Below, one piece after another: positions 9,989 to 18,013 of a stretch of 26,540 nucleotides of DNA. The DNA is taken from NCBI GenBank assembly GCA_945901825.1, contig CAMDMC010000019.1:1-26540 (forward strand), given 5' to 3'. The notes under the pieces are model-generated. The model was not told where the DNA came from and searched no databases. It saw nothing but the letters and a program-made list of their open reading frames with translations. Source of the DNA: Bordetella parapertussis (GTDB taxonomy: Bacteria; Pseudomonadota; Gammaproteobacteria; Burkholderiales; Burkholderiaceae_A). Every line of letters starts with the position of its first letter. The first letter of the stretch is position 1. Both the position numbers and the translations under genes were made by a program.

Positions 9989-11895
9989 TATGAACCCTCT
10001 TCAAGATCTTGCTTAAACAAATTAAGAACATCCTTCAGGGGCATGACACCAAGGTCTTCCCCGCCCCTTCGACGAACAGACACACAGCCTGTTTCTTTTT
10101 CCTGGTTGCCCACAACCAGGAGGTAAGGGATTTTCTGAAGGCTTAACTCTCGGATTTTGTAGGAAATTTTGTCATTCCGCAAATCCGCTTCGGCGCGGAG
10201 CCCCTGGTCTTGCAACATTTTTGCAACATGGGCGGCATAGTCGGCCTGCCCTTCGGAAATACTTGCCACAACAGCCTGAATGGGAGAAAGCCAAACTGGA
10301 AAGGCCCCGCCGAAGTTTTCGATAAGAATACCGATGAAGCGCTCGAGCGAGCCCACGATTGCCCGGTGAAGCATAACCGGGTGTTTGCGGCTGTTGTCTT
10401 CAGCCACGTACTCGGCCCCAAGCCGCTCGGGCATGTTGAAGTCAACTTGAATGGTGCCGCACTGCCAGATACGGCCTAAGGAGTCCTTAAGGCTGTATTC
10501 AATTTTGGGCCCATAAAAAGCTCCCTCACCGGGTAGGCGTTCCCAGTCCACGCCTACCGTGTCAAGTGCATCCGAAAGAGCCTTCTCCGCCTTATCCCAG
10601 ATGGCATCCGAGCCCACACGCTTTTCTGGGCGTGTTGAGAGCCTGTAAACCACGTCGTTGAAGCCAAAGTCTTTATAGACCTTTAGGAGTCGTTGGGTGA
10701 AATCTTGTACTTCGGCCTGAATCTGGTCTTCCGTGCAAAAAATATGACCGTCGTCTTGGGTAAAGCCGCGAACACGCATAAGACCATGAAGGCTTCCAGA
10801 GGACTCGTTCCGATGGCAGGAACCGAACTCACCATAACGCAAAGGGAGGTCGCGATAGCTTCGTAAGGCCGAGTTGTAGACCTGAATATGCCCCGGACAG
10901 TTCATGGGCTTGACCGCGTACTCCCTGTTTTCGGAGGCGGTGGTAAACATATTGTCTTTGTAGTGCTCCCAGTGCCCACTGCGCTCCCAGAGCGAGCGGT
11001 CGAGAATCTGGGGACAACGTATTTCCTGATAGCCCGAGGCGCGGTAGACCCGGCGAAGGTATTGCTCAATCTCCTGCCAGAGCGTCCAGCCCTTCGGATG
11101 CCAAAAGACCAGACCCGGCGCATTGTCCTGCACGTGAAAGAGATCGAGTGACTTCCCAAGCTTGCGGTGGTCACGCTTTTCGGCCTCTTCAATGCGATGA
11201 AGGTGCTGCTCCAGATCTGCCTTCGAGACCCAGGCCGTTCCGTAGACCCTTTGCAGCATTTCGTTTCGGTGGTCACCCCTCCAATAAGCCCCTGCGACTT
11301 TCATGAGCTTGAAGACCTTAAGCCTGCCGGTGGATGGCACATGAGGCCCGCGGCAGAGATCGACAAAACTGCCCTCACGGTACAAGGACAAGGGCTCATT
11401 GGCTGGAATGGCCGAGATGATTTCTGCTTTGTAATGCTCGCCCATCGACTTAAACAACTGAACTGCCTCATCGCGCGACCAGACCTCGCGGTGAACAGGC
11501 TCGTTCTTGGCTGCGAGCTCTTTCATCTTTTCTTCAAGGGCCTGCAGGTCTTCTGGCGTTAATGGCCGCTTGTAAGAAAAGTCGTAATAAAAGCCGTTGT
11601 CAATCACTGGGCCAATGGTGACCTGCAGGTCGGGAAAGAGTAATTTGGCTGCGTAGGCAAGCAGGTGTGCGGTGGAATGCCGAATAATTTCGAGGCCCTC
11701 GGGGTCATTCTCGGTGACGATTGCGAGCCGAGAGTCGACCTCGATTGGAAAAGACGTGTCTACAAGGGTGTCGTTCACACGGCCCGCAAGGGCGGCCTTG
11801 GCGAGGCCGGCACCAATGGATTCAGCAACCTGCGCAACCGTGACGGGATGATCAAACGACCGGGTAGAGCCGTCGGGTAGGGTGATTTGGACCAT
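9988..11895 (-). CDS. thrS: Threonine--tRNA ligase
   Basis: Class II synthetase that charges tRNA-Thr and edits Ser-tRNA-Thr. It is 635 aa. Domains: TGS (1-61, [13 protein letters not shown]), the N2 editing domain with HSTAH at 73-77 and CRGPH at 181-185 (equivalent to H73/H77/C182 in E. coli), the catalytic core with zinc-ligand motifs VKPMNCPGH and HRNE, and a C-terminal anticodon-binding domain ending [13 protein letters not shown] at 11895 is chosen because VQITLPDGS is the family N-terminus; the open frame continues 29 codons upstream into tRNA-Val. The tRNA-Val CCA is 47 nt upstream, so the mRNA is probably released from a tRNA-Val-thrS transcript. The Shine-Dalgarno is weak. Confidence 0.97.
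   Translation of the reverse strand: MVQITLPDGSTRSFDHPVTVAQVAESIGAGLAKAALAGRVNDTLVDTSFPIEVDSRLAIVTENDPEGLEIIRHSTAHLLAYAAKLLFPDLQVTIGPVIDNGFYYDFSYKRPLTPEDLQALEEKMKELAAKNEPVHREVWSRDEAVQLFKSMGEHYKAEIISAIPANEPLSLYREGSFVDLCRGPHVPSTGRLKVFKLMKVAGAYWRGDHRNEMLQRVYGTAWVSKADLEQHLHRIEEAEKRDHRKLGKSLDLFHVQDNAPGLVFWHPKGWTLWQEIEQYLRRVYRASGYQEIRCPQILDRSLWERSGHWEHYKDNMFTTASENREYAVKPMNCPGHIQVYNSALRSYRDLPLRYGEFGSCHRNESSGSLHGLMRVRGFTQDDGHIFCTEDQIQAEVQDFTQRLLKVYKDFGFNDVVYRLSTRPEKRVGSDAIWDKAEKALSDALDTVGVDWERLPGEGAFYGPKIEYSLKDSLGRIWQCGTIQVDFNMPERLGAEYVAEDNSRKHPVMLHRAIVGSLERFIGILIENFGGAFPVWLSPIQAVVASISEGQADYAAHVAKMLQDQGLRAEADLRNDKISYKIRELSLQKIPYLLVVGNQEKETGCVSVRRRGGEDLGVMPLKDVLNLFKQDLEEGS
9995..10000 (-). promoter_or_regulatory. 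Ribosome binding site that sets the infC start
   Basis: AGAGGG on the minus strand, inside the last codons of thrS. It is 6 nt from the ATC at 9988 and only 3 nt from the alternative ATA, so spacing favours ATC. Confidence 0.6.
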
Positions 11896-11942
11896 AGTGA
11901 AGCAGACCTGAGCGTCAAGACGAGAAAAAACCTGATTGGCAT

Positions 11943-12019
11943 TGGTAGGCGCGATTGGACTCGAACCAACGACCCCCACCATGTCAAGGTGGTGCTCTAA
12001 CCAGCTGAGCTACGCGCCT
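11943..12019 (-). tRNA. tRNA-Val (anticodon GAC)
   Basis: A 77-nt tRNA with encoded CCA on the minus strand. The acceptor stem AGGCGCG/CGCGCCT pairs fully with discriminator A. The anticodon stem CCACC/GGTGG encloses the loop TTGACAT, giving anticodon GAC. The D-arm GCTCAGCTGGTTAGAGC and T-loop GTTCGAGTC are standard. It is the first gene of the thrS operon and follows a good sigma-70 promoter. Confidence 0.97.
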
Positions 12020-12032
12020 GCCGAAGCTTCCG

Positions 12033-12061
12033 ATTGTAGGCATTTCGGCTGGCATTGGCAA
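12033..12061 (-). promoter_or_regulatory. Sigma-70 promoter of the tRNA-Val-thrS operon
   Basis: On the minus strand TTGCCA (12056-12061) and TACAAT (12033-12038) are separated by exactly 17 bp. Predicted initiation is near 12026, just ahead of the tRNA. This would drive tRNA-Val and the downstream thrS-infC-rpmI-rplT-pheST-ihfA-merR genes. Its -35 abuts the repeat array assigned to the divergent olsB-like gene. Confidence 0.75.
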
Positions 12062-12111
12062 AGTCACGGTTTCGTCATCAAACCGACACGAAGCTGTCAA
12101 CGAAAAGTCGC
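12061..12111 (+). promoter_or_regulatory. Candidate tandem Pho box (five 11-bp units) upstream of the olsB-like gene
   Basis: Seven-base units begin every 11 bp at 12061 (AAGTCAC), 12072 (TCGTCAT), 12083 (CCGACAC), 12094 (CTGTCAA) and 12105 (AAGTCGC). All five keep G at position 3 and C at position 5; four keep T at 4 and four keep A at 6. The PhoB consensus is CTGTCAT repeated every 11 bp. After the 12094 unit there are 10 nt and then CATGCT (12111-12116), a weak -10 at the spacing known for PhoB-activated promoters such as phoA. PhoB control is inferred. Confidence 0.5.
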
Positions 12112-12153
12112 ATGCTGAGACCGTTGACTGTTAGACGTTTACTTGGAGAAGCA

Positions 12154-13059
12154 ATGATCAAACATTATTTCCGTAAACTCGTGCCGCAGGCCTGGGCCCA
12201 GAAGTTTCAGAAATCTGACGGTTCTTATTTATTTCAGCCCGGCCTAGTTGGAAAAAAAGACAGCATTGCGGCGAATCTCCCTGTTTTTCGAGCGCCTCCA
12301 TCCCTTGAGCTCTACGAGAAGTCAGAGCTCAACGAACGTTACACCATGTGCTTTGCGCGTAGCCTTGAGGAACTTCGCGAGGCGCAGCGCCTTCGATACT
12401 CCGTTTTTACGCAGGAATACCAGGCCACTATTTCGAGCCGGATTCCAGGTGTTGATGAAGATCTATTTGATGCCTACTGCGATCACCTAATTGTGCGTGA
12501 CCAACAGTCGCAGGAGATTGTCGGCACCTACCGTATTCTCGACCCGCGCCAGGCCAAACGCTTAAAGGGCTACTACAGCGAGACCGAGTTCTTTATTACC
12601 CGCCTAAACAACCTACGTGGATCGATGGTTGAGCTTGGCCGTTCCTGTGTCCATCCCGATCATCGCAATGGCAGCGTCATTATGTTGCTTTGGTCGGGAA
12701 TTGCTCGGTACATGCAGCACTTTGGGTATTCCAACCTCATTGGATGCGCAAGCGTTAGCATGCGCGACGGCGGCCGCACAGCAGCAAGCTTATGGGACAT
12801 GCTTGAACGCAAGGCTCTCGCACCAAGCGAGCTTATGGGTTTTCCTCGACATCCCCTTCCGCTTGAACGTCTCGAGCGCGAGCCCAATGTCGTGGAGCCT
12901 CCCCTAATCAAGGGCTACGTACGCATTGGCGCGAAGGTTTGTAGCCCTCCCTCCTGGGACCCCGATTTCAACACGGCAGACTTTTTGATGCTGCTTAACC
13001 TGAACACCATGAACCCCAAATACGCCCGTCACTTCGGCATTCGGTCATCAACCAACTAA
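12154..13059 (+). CDS. OlsB-like N-acyltransferase (GNAT, Acetyltransf_5 type)
   Basis: Probably L-ornithine N-alpha-acyltransferase, which makes lyso-ornithine lipid from 3-hydroxyacyl-ACP and ornithine; ornithine lipids are phosphorus-free membrane lipids. It is 301 aa. The core motifs are LEELREAQRLRYSVFTQEYQA (71-91), DEDLFDAYCDHLIVRD (101-116), VGTYRILD (123-130), VELGRSCVHPDHRNG (159-173, the acyl-donor binding segment) and DFNTADFLMLL (271-281). The N-terminal about 60 residues are extra relative to small OlsB proteins. ATG 12154 has GGAG 5 nt upstream; the longer open frame from 12055 has no such site and crosses the promoter region. No olsA acyltransferase is adjacent. The neighbouring ppx and ppk and the Pho-like array fit a phosphate-limitation role. 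Substrate is inferred from family; sibling families acylate other amino acids. Confidence 0.78.
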   Translation: MIKHYFRKLVPQAWAQKFQKSDGSYLFQPGLVGKKDSIAANLPVFRAPPSLELYEKSELNERYTMCFARSLEELREAQRLRYSVFTQEYQATISSRIPGVDEDLFDAYCDHLIVRDQQSQEIVGTYRILDPRQAKRLKGYYSETEFFITRLNNLRGSMVELGRSCVHPDHRNGSVIMLLWSGIARYMQHFGYSNLIGCASVSMRDGGRTAASLWDMLERKALAPSELMGFPRHPLPLERLEREPNVVEPPLIKGYVRIGAKVCSPPSWDPDFNTADFLMLLNLNTMNPKYARHFGIRSSTN

Positions 13060-13081
13060 AAAGGATAAGGGCGTGAAACAA

Positions 13082-14662
13082 CTACTCAACCGGCTTCTTG
13101 CGCACCTCAACGATTTGGAAGTCGAGCCCCACTTTGCCCCATTCTAAGCGCTCTTGATCGAGCGTGAAGCGAGTAAGCGGATGGCGGGCAAGCCACTGGC
13201 CCTCGACCTGAAGCTCAAAGGCACTGGCCTGAACCCTTAAACTCATCGCCGGAAGCCGGACGTTTACCCTGCTGCGGTAAAAGATAGCAGCAAGACGCAG
13301 GCAGGCAAGAGCCGCTGTCTGCAACCGGTCACCAAGACCTATCTGAACCTTCGCAAGCTTACCGACATGGCCCAACACCAAAAAATGCATCATCTGCTGG
13401 TCCTTCTTGGAAAAGCCTGGCATATCCGACTGCGCAACAAGGTAGGCCGAATGCTTGTGATAGCTGTTATGCGAGACCGAGTGACCAATCTCGAGTAGAC
13501 GAGAGGACCAGTCGAGAGCACCTGCCAATGCCTGCCTTTCTTCAAGGCTACCCAGGTTGATCTGGCTCCAGAACTTGCTACTAAGGTTTGCAATACGAGA
13601 TGCCTGGGCCTGATCGACCTGATAACGGGTCATGAACTGCTCGACAGTAATCGACCTGAGGTCGTGCTGACCAGCCCGACCAACCAGGTCATACAGTACG
13701 CCAAGGCGCAGAGCCCCCTCGGAGTACTGCATTTCCTGTATTCCAAGCTCCTCAAATGCCGCTATTAAAATGCTGAGGCCCCCTGGAAGAACAACACCGC
13801 GGTCGGCCTTGATGCTGGGAAGGTCGGCCGTATCGACCGAGCCCGACTTCACTAATCGTGTGACGATTTCCCGCATGGTCTCAAGCCGAATACCGTGCTC
13901 GCCCGTTAGCGTATAGCTCAGGTCGGCAATAGTACGGGCGGTTCCACTGGAGCCCAAGGCATAGTCCCAGCCCTGCGCCTTGATACCACCGGCCACAACC
14001 TGAAGGTCTTTCCTTGCAGCAAAAATGGCCTCGCGAAAGCCAGCCTTGGTGAGTTCACCCTTCGGAAAGAATTCATGGCTAAATCGGATGCAGCCTACAA
14101 ACACACTTTCAAGGGTCAGTGGCTGGTCATCAACACCCACAATCAGTTCTGTCGAACCGCCACCGATGTCAATAACAAGTCTTTTACGGCCGTCAGCTGA
14201 CAGGCTGTGGGCTACGCCGTTATAAATAAGCCTTGCCTCTTCCTTGCCAGCAATAATTTCAATAGGAAAGCCAAGTGCTGCCTCGCAGGTTCGCAAGAAT
14301 TCTGGGCCATTTTTTGCCACGCGAAAGGTGTTGGTTGCGACCGCACGCACGGTCTTGGGAAGAAACAGGCGAAGCCGCTCCCCAAAACGCTGTAAAGCTG
14401 CCAGGGCGCGGGCCTGAGAGCTGGCATCAAGTCGCTTTTCAGACGAGAGTCCCGAGGCTAACCTAACGGCCTCTTTAAGGCTGTCAATTGGAATAACCTG
14501 AAGCCCCGATCGGGTGGGCTGAACGCGACCGACAAGCAAGTGGAAAGAGTTTGAGCCGAGGTCGACTGCGGCTACGAGCTGGGGCTCGTCGTCGGGCCCG
14601 GTGAAGGAGTCATCATGGGCCAAGGTTGAAGACCCTTGGATTACGCTGGGATCGCTGGTCAT
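13082..14662 (-). CDS. ppx: Exopolyphosphatase (Ppx/GppA family)
   Basis: Removes terminal phosphate from polyphosphate; GppA members also hydrolyse pppGpp. It is 526 aa. It has an actin-like ASKHA phosphatase fold: phosphate loop 1 VAAVDLGSNSFHLLVG (30-45), the catalytic EEARLIYNG segment (141-149), loop 2 VIDIGGGSTELIVG (163-176) and GSSGTARTIADL, then a C-terminal HD-like helical region with HSVSHNSYHKHSAYL. The length matches Ppx (513 in E. coli) and the divergent ppk1 supports ppx over gppA. The start is ATG 14662; an upstream TTG at 14680 is possible. No Shine-Dalgarno is visible, and a perfect TATAAT ends 7 nt before the ATG, so a very short or absent 5' leader is possible. It converges with the olsB-like gene, with 22 bp between stops. 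Confidence 0.92.
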   Translation of the reverse strand: MTSDPSVIQGSSTLAHDDSFTGPDDEPQLVAAVDLGSNSFHLLVGRVQPTRSGLQVIPIDSLKEAVRLASGLSSEKRLDASSQARALAALQRFGERLRLFLPKTVRAVATNTFRVAKNGPEFLRTCEAALGFPIEIIAGKEEARLIYNGVAHSLSADGRKRLVIDIGGGSTELIVGVDDQPLTLESVFVGCIRFSHEFFPKGELTKAGFREAIFAARKDLQVVAGGIKAQGWDYALGSSGTARTIADLSYTLTGEHGIRLETMREIVTRLVKSGSVDTADLPSIKADRGVVLPGGLSILIAAFEELGIQEMQYSEGALRLGVLYDLVGRAGQHDLRSITVEQFMTRYQVDQAQASRIANLSSKFWSQINLGSLEERQALAGALDWSSRLLEIGHSVSHNSYHKHSAYLVAQSDMPGFSKKDQQMMHFLVLGHVGKLAKVQIGLGDRLQTAALACLRLAAIFYRSRVNVRLPAMSLRVQASAFELQVEGQWLARHPLTRFTLDQERLEWGKVGLDFQIVEVRKKPVE

Positions 14663-14669
14663 GCGCTGG

Positions 14670-14675
14670 ATTATA
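14670..14675 (-). promoter_or_regulatory. -10 element for ppx in the ppx-ppk divergent gap
   Basis: A perfect TATAAT on the minus strand, 7 nt upstream of the ppx ATG. No good -35 lies 16-18 nt upstream (best about 3/6). If active, initiation falls on or next to the start codon. The same bases lie within the 36-bp ppx-ppk gap, so it could interfere with ppk expression. Confidence 0.4.
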
Positions 14676-14698
14676 AGCAAGGCTAAACTGTAGCCATC

Positions 14699-16861
14699 AT
14701 GATCGCGTTCCAGCAGTCCAAAACCCAGTCTCGTTTTCTAACGGCACCGACCGCGGGTGAGGGCCAGTTTATTAATCGTGAGCTTAGCTTGCTTGCCTTT
14801 AATGAACGTGTCTTGTCGCTTGCAATCGACCCGTCAGTTCCGCTTCTTGAGAGGCTTCGTTATGTTTGTATTGTTTCAAGCAACCTTGACGAACTTTTTG
14901 AGATACGTGTCTCGGGCCTAAAGGCCAAGTTAAAGCAGCAGCCCAATGCAGTGGAAGCAGATGGTTCTTCGGCCGAAGAAAGCTTCAACAAAATTGCAGC
15001 ACGCGCTCAACAACTGGTGGCTCAGCAATACGACATTCTCAACGACAGTATTTTGCCGCAGCTTGCCGAGAAAGACGTCGTCCTTCATTTCCTTGCCGAC
15101 TTCAATGCACAACGGCGCGAATGGGCTCACAACTACTTTATGGAGGAGGTACTTCCGGTCCTAACCCCCATTGGCCTTGAGCCGTCACACCCTTTCCCAC
15201 GCGTTCTTAATAAAAGCCTTAATTTTATTGCCACCCTGGAGGGCGAAGATTCTTACGGCCGCAGCAGTAAGCTTGCCGTGCTTCAGGCACCGCGAATTCT
15301 CTCAAGGCTCACGCCCGTCCCCAAAGAGGTCTCTGGCCATTCATTTGGCTTCATGATGCTTGGCTCGATCTTAAATAACGGTGTTGGTGAGCTTTTCCCG
15401 GGTATGACAGTAACGGGCATCTATCAATTCCGCGTCACGCGTAACAGCGACCTCTTCGTCGATGATGAAGAGGTAACCGATTTGCGAGAGGCCTTGCGTG
15501 GCGAGTTGTCTCAGCGCCAGTTTGGGGATGCGGTAAGGCTTGAAGTCTCCGACAACATGCCCGAGGAGGTGGTGCACAGGCTGTTAACCGAGCATCGCCT
15601 GACTGCAAAGGATTGTTACCGGGTCAAAGGTCCGGTGAACCTGGTGCGGTTGATGAACCTTCCCGACCTGATCGACCTGCCCGGATTAAAGTTTCCAGCC
15701 TACACACCGGTCTACCCAGCCACCTTTTCTGCGCAGGAGCCCTTTGAAGTCATCGCCAAGTCGGATCTATTGGTGCATCACCCCTACGAGTCGTTTTCAA
15801 CCGTAACTGACTTCATTGCTGCCGCAGCAAGCGACCCTGCGGTGGTCGCCATCAGCATGACCATCTACCGAACAGGTCAGACCTCTGAAATTATGGAGTC
15901 GCTTATCACCGCAGCGCGCAGTGGCAAAGAGGTTACTGCTGTGGTTGAGCTTATGGCGCGTTTTGATGAGGAGACCAACATAAGCTGGGCGTCACGGCTT
16001 GAAAACGTCGGTGCCCATGTCGTTTTTGGCGTAGTTGGAAATAAAACCCACGCAAAAATGTGCCTTGTTGTTAGGCGAGAGAAAACGGGCCTCAAGCGTT
16101 ATGTGCACTTTGGCACTGGGAATTACCATCCGCGAACAGCCCGCCTCTACACCGATTTTGGGCTCTTTACGGCCGACCCCACACTCTGCGCCGAGGCCCA
16201 TGAAGTCTTTCACCAGCTCACGGGGCTTGGAAAGGCCAGGCCCCTCAGTAAGTTGTGGCAGTCGCCCTTCACCCTTCATAGTCAGATTCTGAAGGCTATT
16301 CGACGCGAAGTTACCATTGCCAAGTCGGGTGGACGTGGCTTGGTTATTGCAAAAATGAACTCCCTTGTTGAGCTCGAAGTCATTGAAGCACTTTACAAGG
16401 CAAGTCAGGCGGGGGTAAAGGTGGACTTGATTGTTCGCGGTGTGTGCATGTTGCGGCCGGGTATTAAGGGGCTCTCTGAAAATATTAGGGTACGTTCTGC
16501 GATTGGTCGGTTTTTAGAACACAGCCGAATCTTTTACTTTCGAAACAACGGCGCCGATGACCTTTATCTCTCGAGCGCCGATTGGATGGATCGTAATTTT
16601 TTCCGTCGTGTTGAAATTGCGGTACCTGTTTTGAACCGGGCCCTCAAACAACGGGTTCTTCGCGAAGGGCTCCGGGTGCATCTTCAGACCTCGGCCCAGG
16701 CCTGGCAGATGCGGCCCGATGGCAGCTATGAACTAAAGCGACCTCGGGCGCCTGTGGGCAGTTCCGCAGTGAGCCGGGCATCAACCGCCCAAGACCAGCT
16801 GCAAGCATTAATTGGTGTAAGCCCTCCGCCTAGACAACTGGGAAAAGAAAAAGGAAGGTAG
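14699..16861 (+). CDS. ppk: Polyphosphate kinase 1
   Basis: Reversibly transfers the ATP gamma-phosphate to polyphosphate, usually at the inner membrane. It is 720 aa, a normal PPK1 length. N domain: QFINRELSLLAFNERVL (23-39). Head domain: about 125-325. The C1 and C2 catalytic domains carry NKTHAKMCLVV with H451 and RYVHFGTGNYHPRTARLYTD with H470. Their 19-residue spacing matches the phosphorylated H435 and H454 of E. coli. The final 40 residues are a non-conserved Ser/Ala/Pro tail. No clear Shine-Dalgarno precedes the ATG, and no alternative start occurs before the conserved domain. It is divergent from ppx and is followed 6 nt later by an ABC ATPase gene, so the pair is probably one transcript. 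Confidence 0.97.
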   Translation: MIAFQQSKTQSRFLTAPTAGEGQFINRELSLLAFNERVLSLAIDPSVPLLERLRYVCIVSSNLDELFEIRVSGLKAKLKQQPNAVEADGSSAEESFNKIAARAQQLVAQQYDILNDSILPQLAEKDVVLHFLADFNAQRREWAHNYFMEEVLPVLTPIGLEPSHPFPRVLNKSLNFIATLEGEDSYGRSSKLAVLQAPRILSRLTPVPKEVSGHSFGFMMLGSILNNGVGELFPGMTVTGIYQFRVTRNSDLFVDDEEVTDLREALRGELSQRQFGDAVRLEVSDNMPEEVVHRLLTEHRLTAKDCYRVKGPVNLVRLMNLPDLIDLPGLKFPAYTPVYPATFSAQEPFEVIAKSDLLVHHPYESFSTVTDFIAAAASDPAVVAISMTIYRTGQTSEIMESLITAARSGKEVTAVVELMARFDEETNISWASRLENVGAHVVFGVVGNKTHAKMCLVVRREKTGLKRYVHFGTGNYHPRTARLYTDFGLFTADPTLCAEAHEVFHQLTGLGKARPLSKLWQSPFTLHSQILKAIRREVTIAKSGGRGLVIAKMNSLVELEVIEALYKASQAGVKVDLIVRGVCMLRPGIKGLSENIRVRSAIGRFLEHSRIFYFRNNGADDLYLSSADWMDRNFFRRVEIAVPVLNRALKQRVLREGLRVHLQTSAQAWQMRPDGSYELKRPRAPVGSSAVSRASTAQDQLQALIGVSPPPRQLGKEKGR

Positions 16862-16867
16862 ACGTTT

Positions 16868-17968
16868 ATGGCATCACGACTGCAAATTGACTGCCTGTCT
16901 CTAAGCTATATGGGGCCTCAGGGGCTGACAAAGGCAGTGGACAACCTGAGCATTGATGTTGGAAAGGGCGACATCGCCTGCCTTGTTGGCCCGTCGGGCT
17001 GCGGAAAAAGTTCTTTGTTGCGCGCTATTGCTGGATTCGTCGAGCCCAGTATAGGACGTATTCTTATTGACGGCCATGTCGTTACTGAGGGTTCAGTCTG
17101 CATGCCGCCTGAGCAACGCGGCGTTGGGATGGTCTTTCAAGACTACGCCCTCTTCCCTCACCTTACTGTTGAGGCCAATATTTTGTTTGGCCTGACCCGT
17201 GGCCGCCCCCAAGACGCCACCGCCGCCCATGGGAGTCGGGCGAAGGCTATGCTTGAACTCGTAGGACTAGCCGAGCTTCATGACCGAATGCCTCATGAAC
17301 TCTCGGGCGGGCAGGCCCAGCGCGTTGCCCTCGCTCGCGCGCTCGCACCCGAGCCGCAAATTATCTTGCTTGATGAACCATTTTCAAGCCTAGACCCCTC
17401 GCTACGGGCACGTCTTGCCCGCGAGGTTCGCGAGATTCTTAAGGCTGCAAAGACCACCGCTATTGTCGTGACGCATGATCAGACCGAAGCCTTCACCATG
17501 GCTGACCAGCTTGGGGTCATGTTTGAGGGGCGCGTTGTACAGTGGGGCAGCCCTTATGAGGTCTATCACGAACCCTGCTCGGTGGATGTCGCGCGTTTTA
17601 TTGGTGAGGGCGCTCTTATATCAGGCCGTCAGTGTGACCACTCTGTGACCACGCTTCTGGGAAGCCTCCCCTTAGCAGACTGTTGCTGTGATGAAGAATA
17701 TCCCGAGAAACTGGTGCGCGTGCTTCTTCGTCCTGACGATGTGGTGCACGACGACGACAGCAGTCTGAAGGCAAAAGTTGTACAGAAAAACTTTCGAGGC
17801 GCTGACTTCCTTTATACGCTTGAGCTTCCAAACGGTGAACGAATCTTGTCGCTTGTTCCAAGCCACCACGATCACCCCTTAAACGAACCCATTGGTATTC
17901 GGCTTGAGGTCGACCATGTTGTTACCTTCTCGCAGGAAGAACAGCCTCAGGCCTTTAAGAACAACTAG
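16868..17968 (+). CDS. ABC transporter ATP-binding protein, FbpC/PotA-like, orphan
   Basis: Cytoplasmic ATPase of an importer-type ABC system. It is 366 aa. Walker A GPSGCGKSS (41-49), Q-loop Q91 in VFQDYALFPHLTV, signature LSGGQ (145-149), Walker B ILLDE (166-170), D-loop SSLD (173-176) and H-loop H203 are all intact, so it should be catalytically competent. VFQDYALFPHLTVEANILFGL and the C-terminal TOBE-like region (about 245-355) resemble Fe(III), polyamine or sulfate importers. The TOBE region has an unusual Cys triplet at 272-274 (DCCCDEE). No permease or binding-protein gene is near. A strong AAGGAAGG site sits in the last codons of ppk, upstream of the ATG. A role tied to phosphate or polyphosphate is suggested only by position. 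Confidence 0.85.
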   Translation: MASRLQIDCLSLSYMGPQGLTKAVDNLSIDVGKGDIACLVGPSGCGKSSLLRAIAGFVEPSIGRILIDGHVVTEGSVCMPPEQRGVGMVFQDYALFPHLTVEANILFGLTRGRPQDATAAHGSRAKAMLELVGLAELHDRMPHELSGGQAQRVALARALAPEPQIILLDEPFSSLDPSLRARLAREVREILKAAKTTAIVVTHDQTEAFTMADQLGVMFEGRVVQWGSPYEVYHEPCSVDVARFIGEGALISGRQCDHSVTTLLGSLPLADCCCDEEYPEKLVRVLLRPDDVVHDDDSSLKAKVVQKNFRGADFLYTLELPNGERILSLVPSHHDHPLNEPIGIRLEVDHVVTFSQEEQPQAFKNN

Positions 17969-18013
17969 GTTAAGACCACCACCCTCTTTCGTTTGCGTGA
18001 GACCTCGACGGCC

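Noticed and set aside
11896..11982. Upstream extension of the thrS frame
   Set aside because: It reads into tRNA-Val; the TGS domain starts normally at 11895.
12055..12153. Longer N-terminus for the olsB-like protein
   Set aside because: The extra 33 codons cross the promoter and repeat array, have no ribosome binding site and look unlike the family; GGAG precedes ATG 12154.
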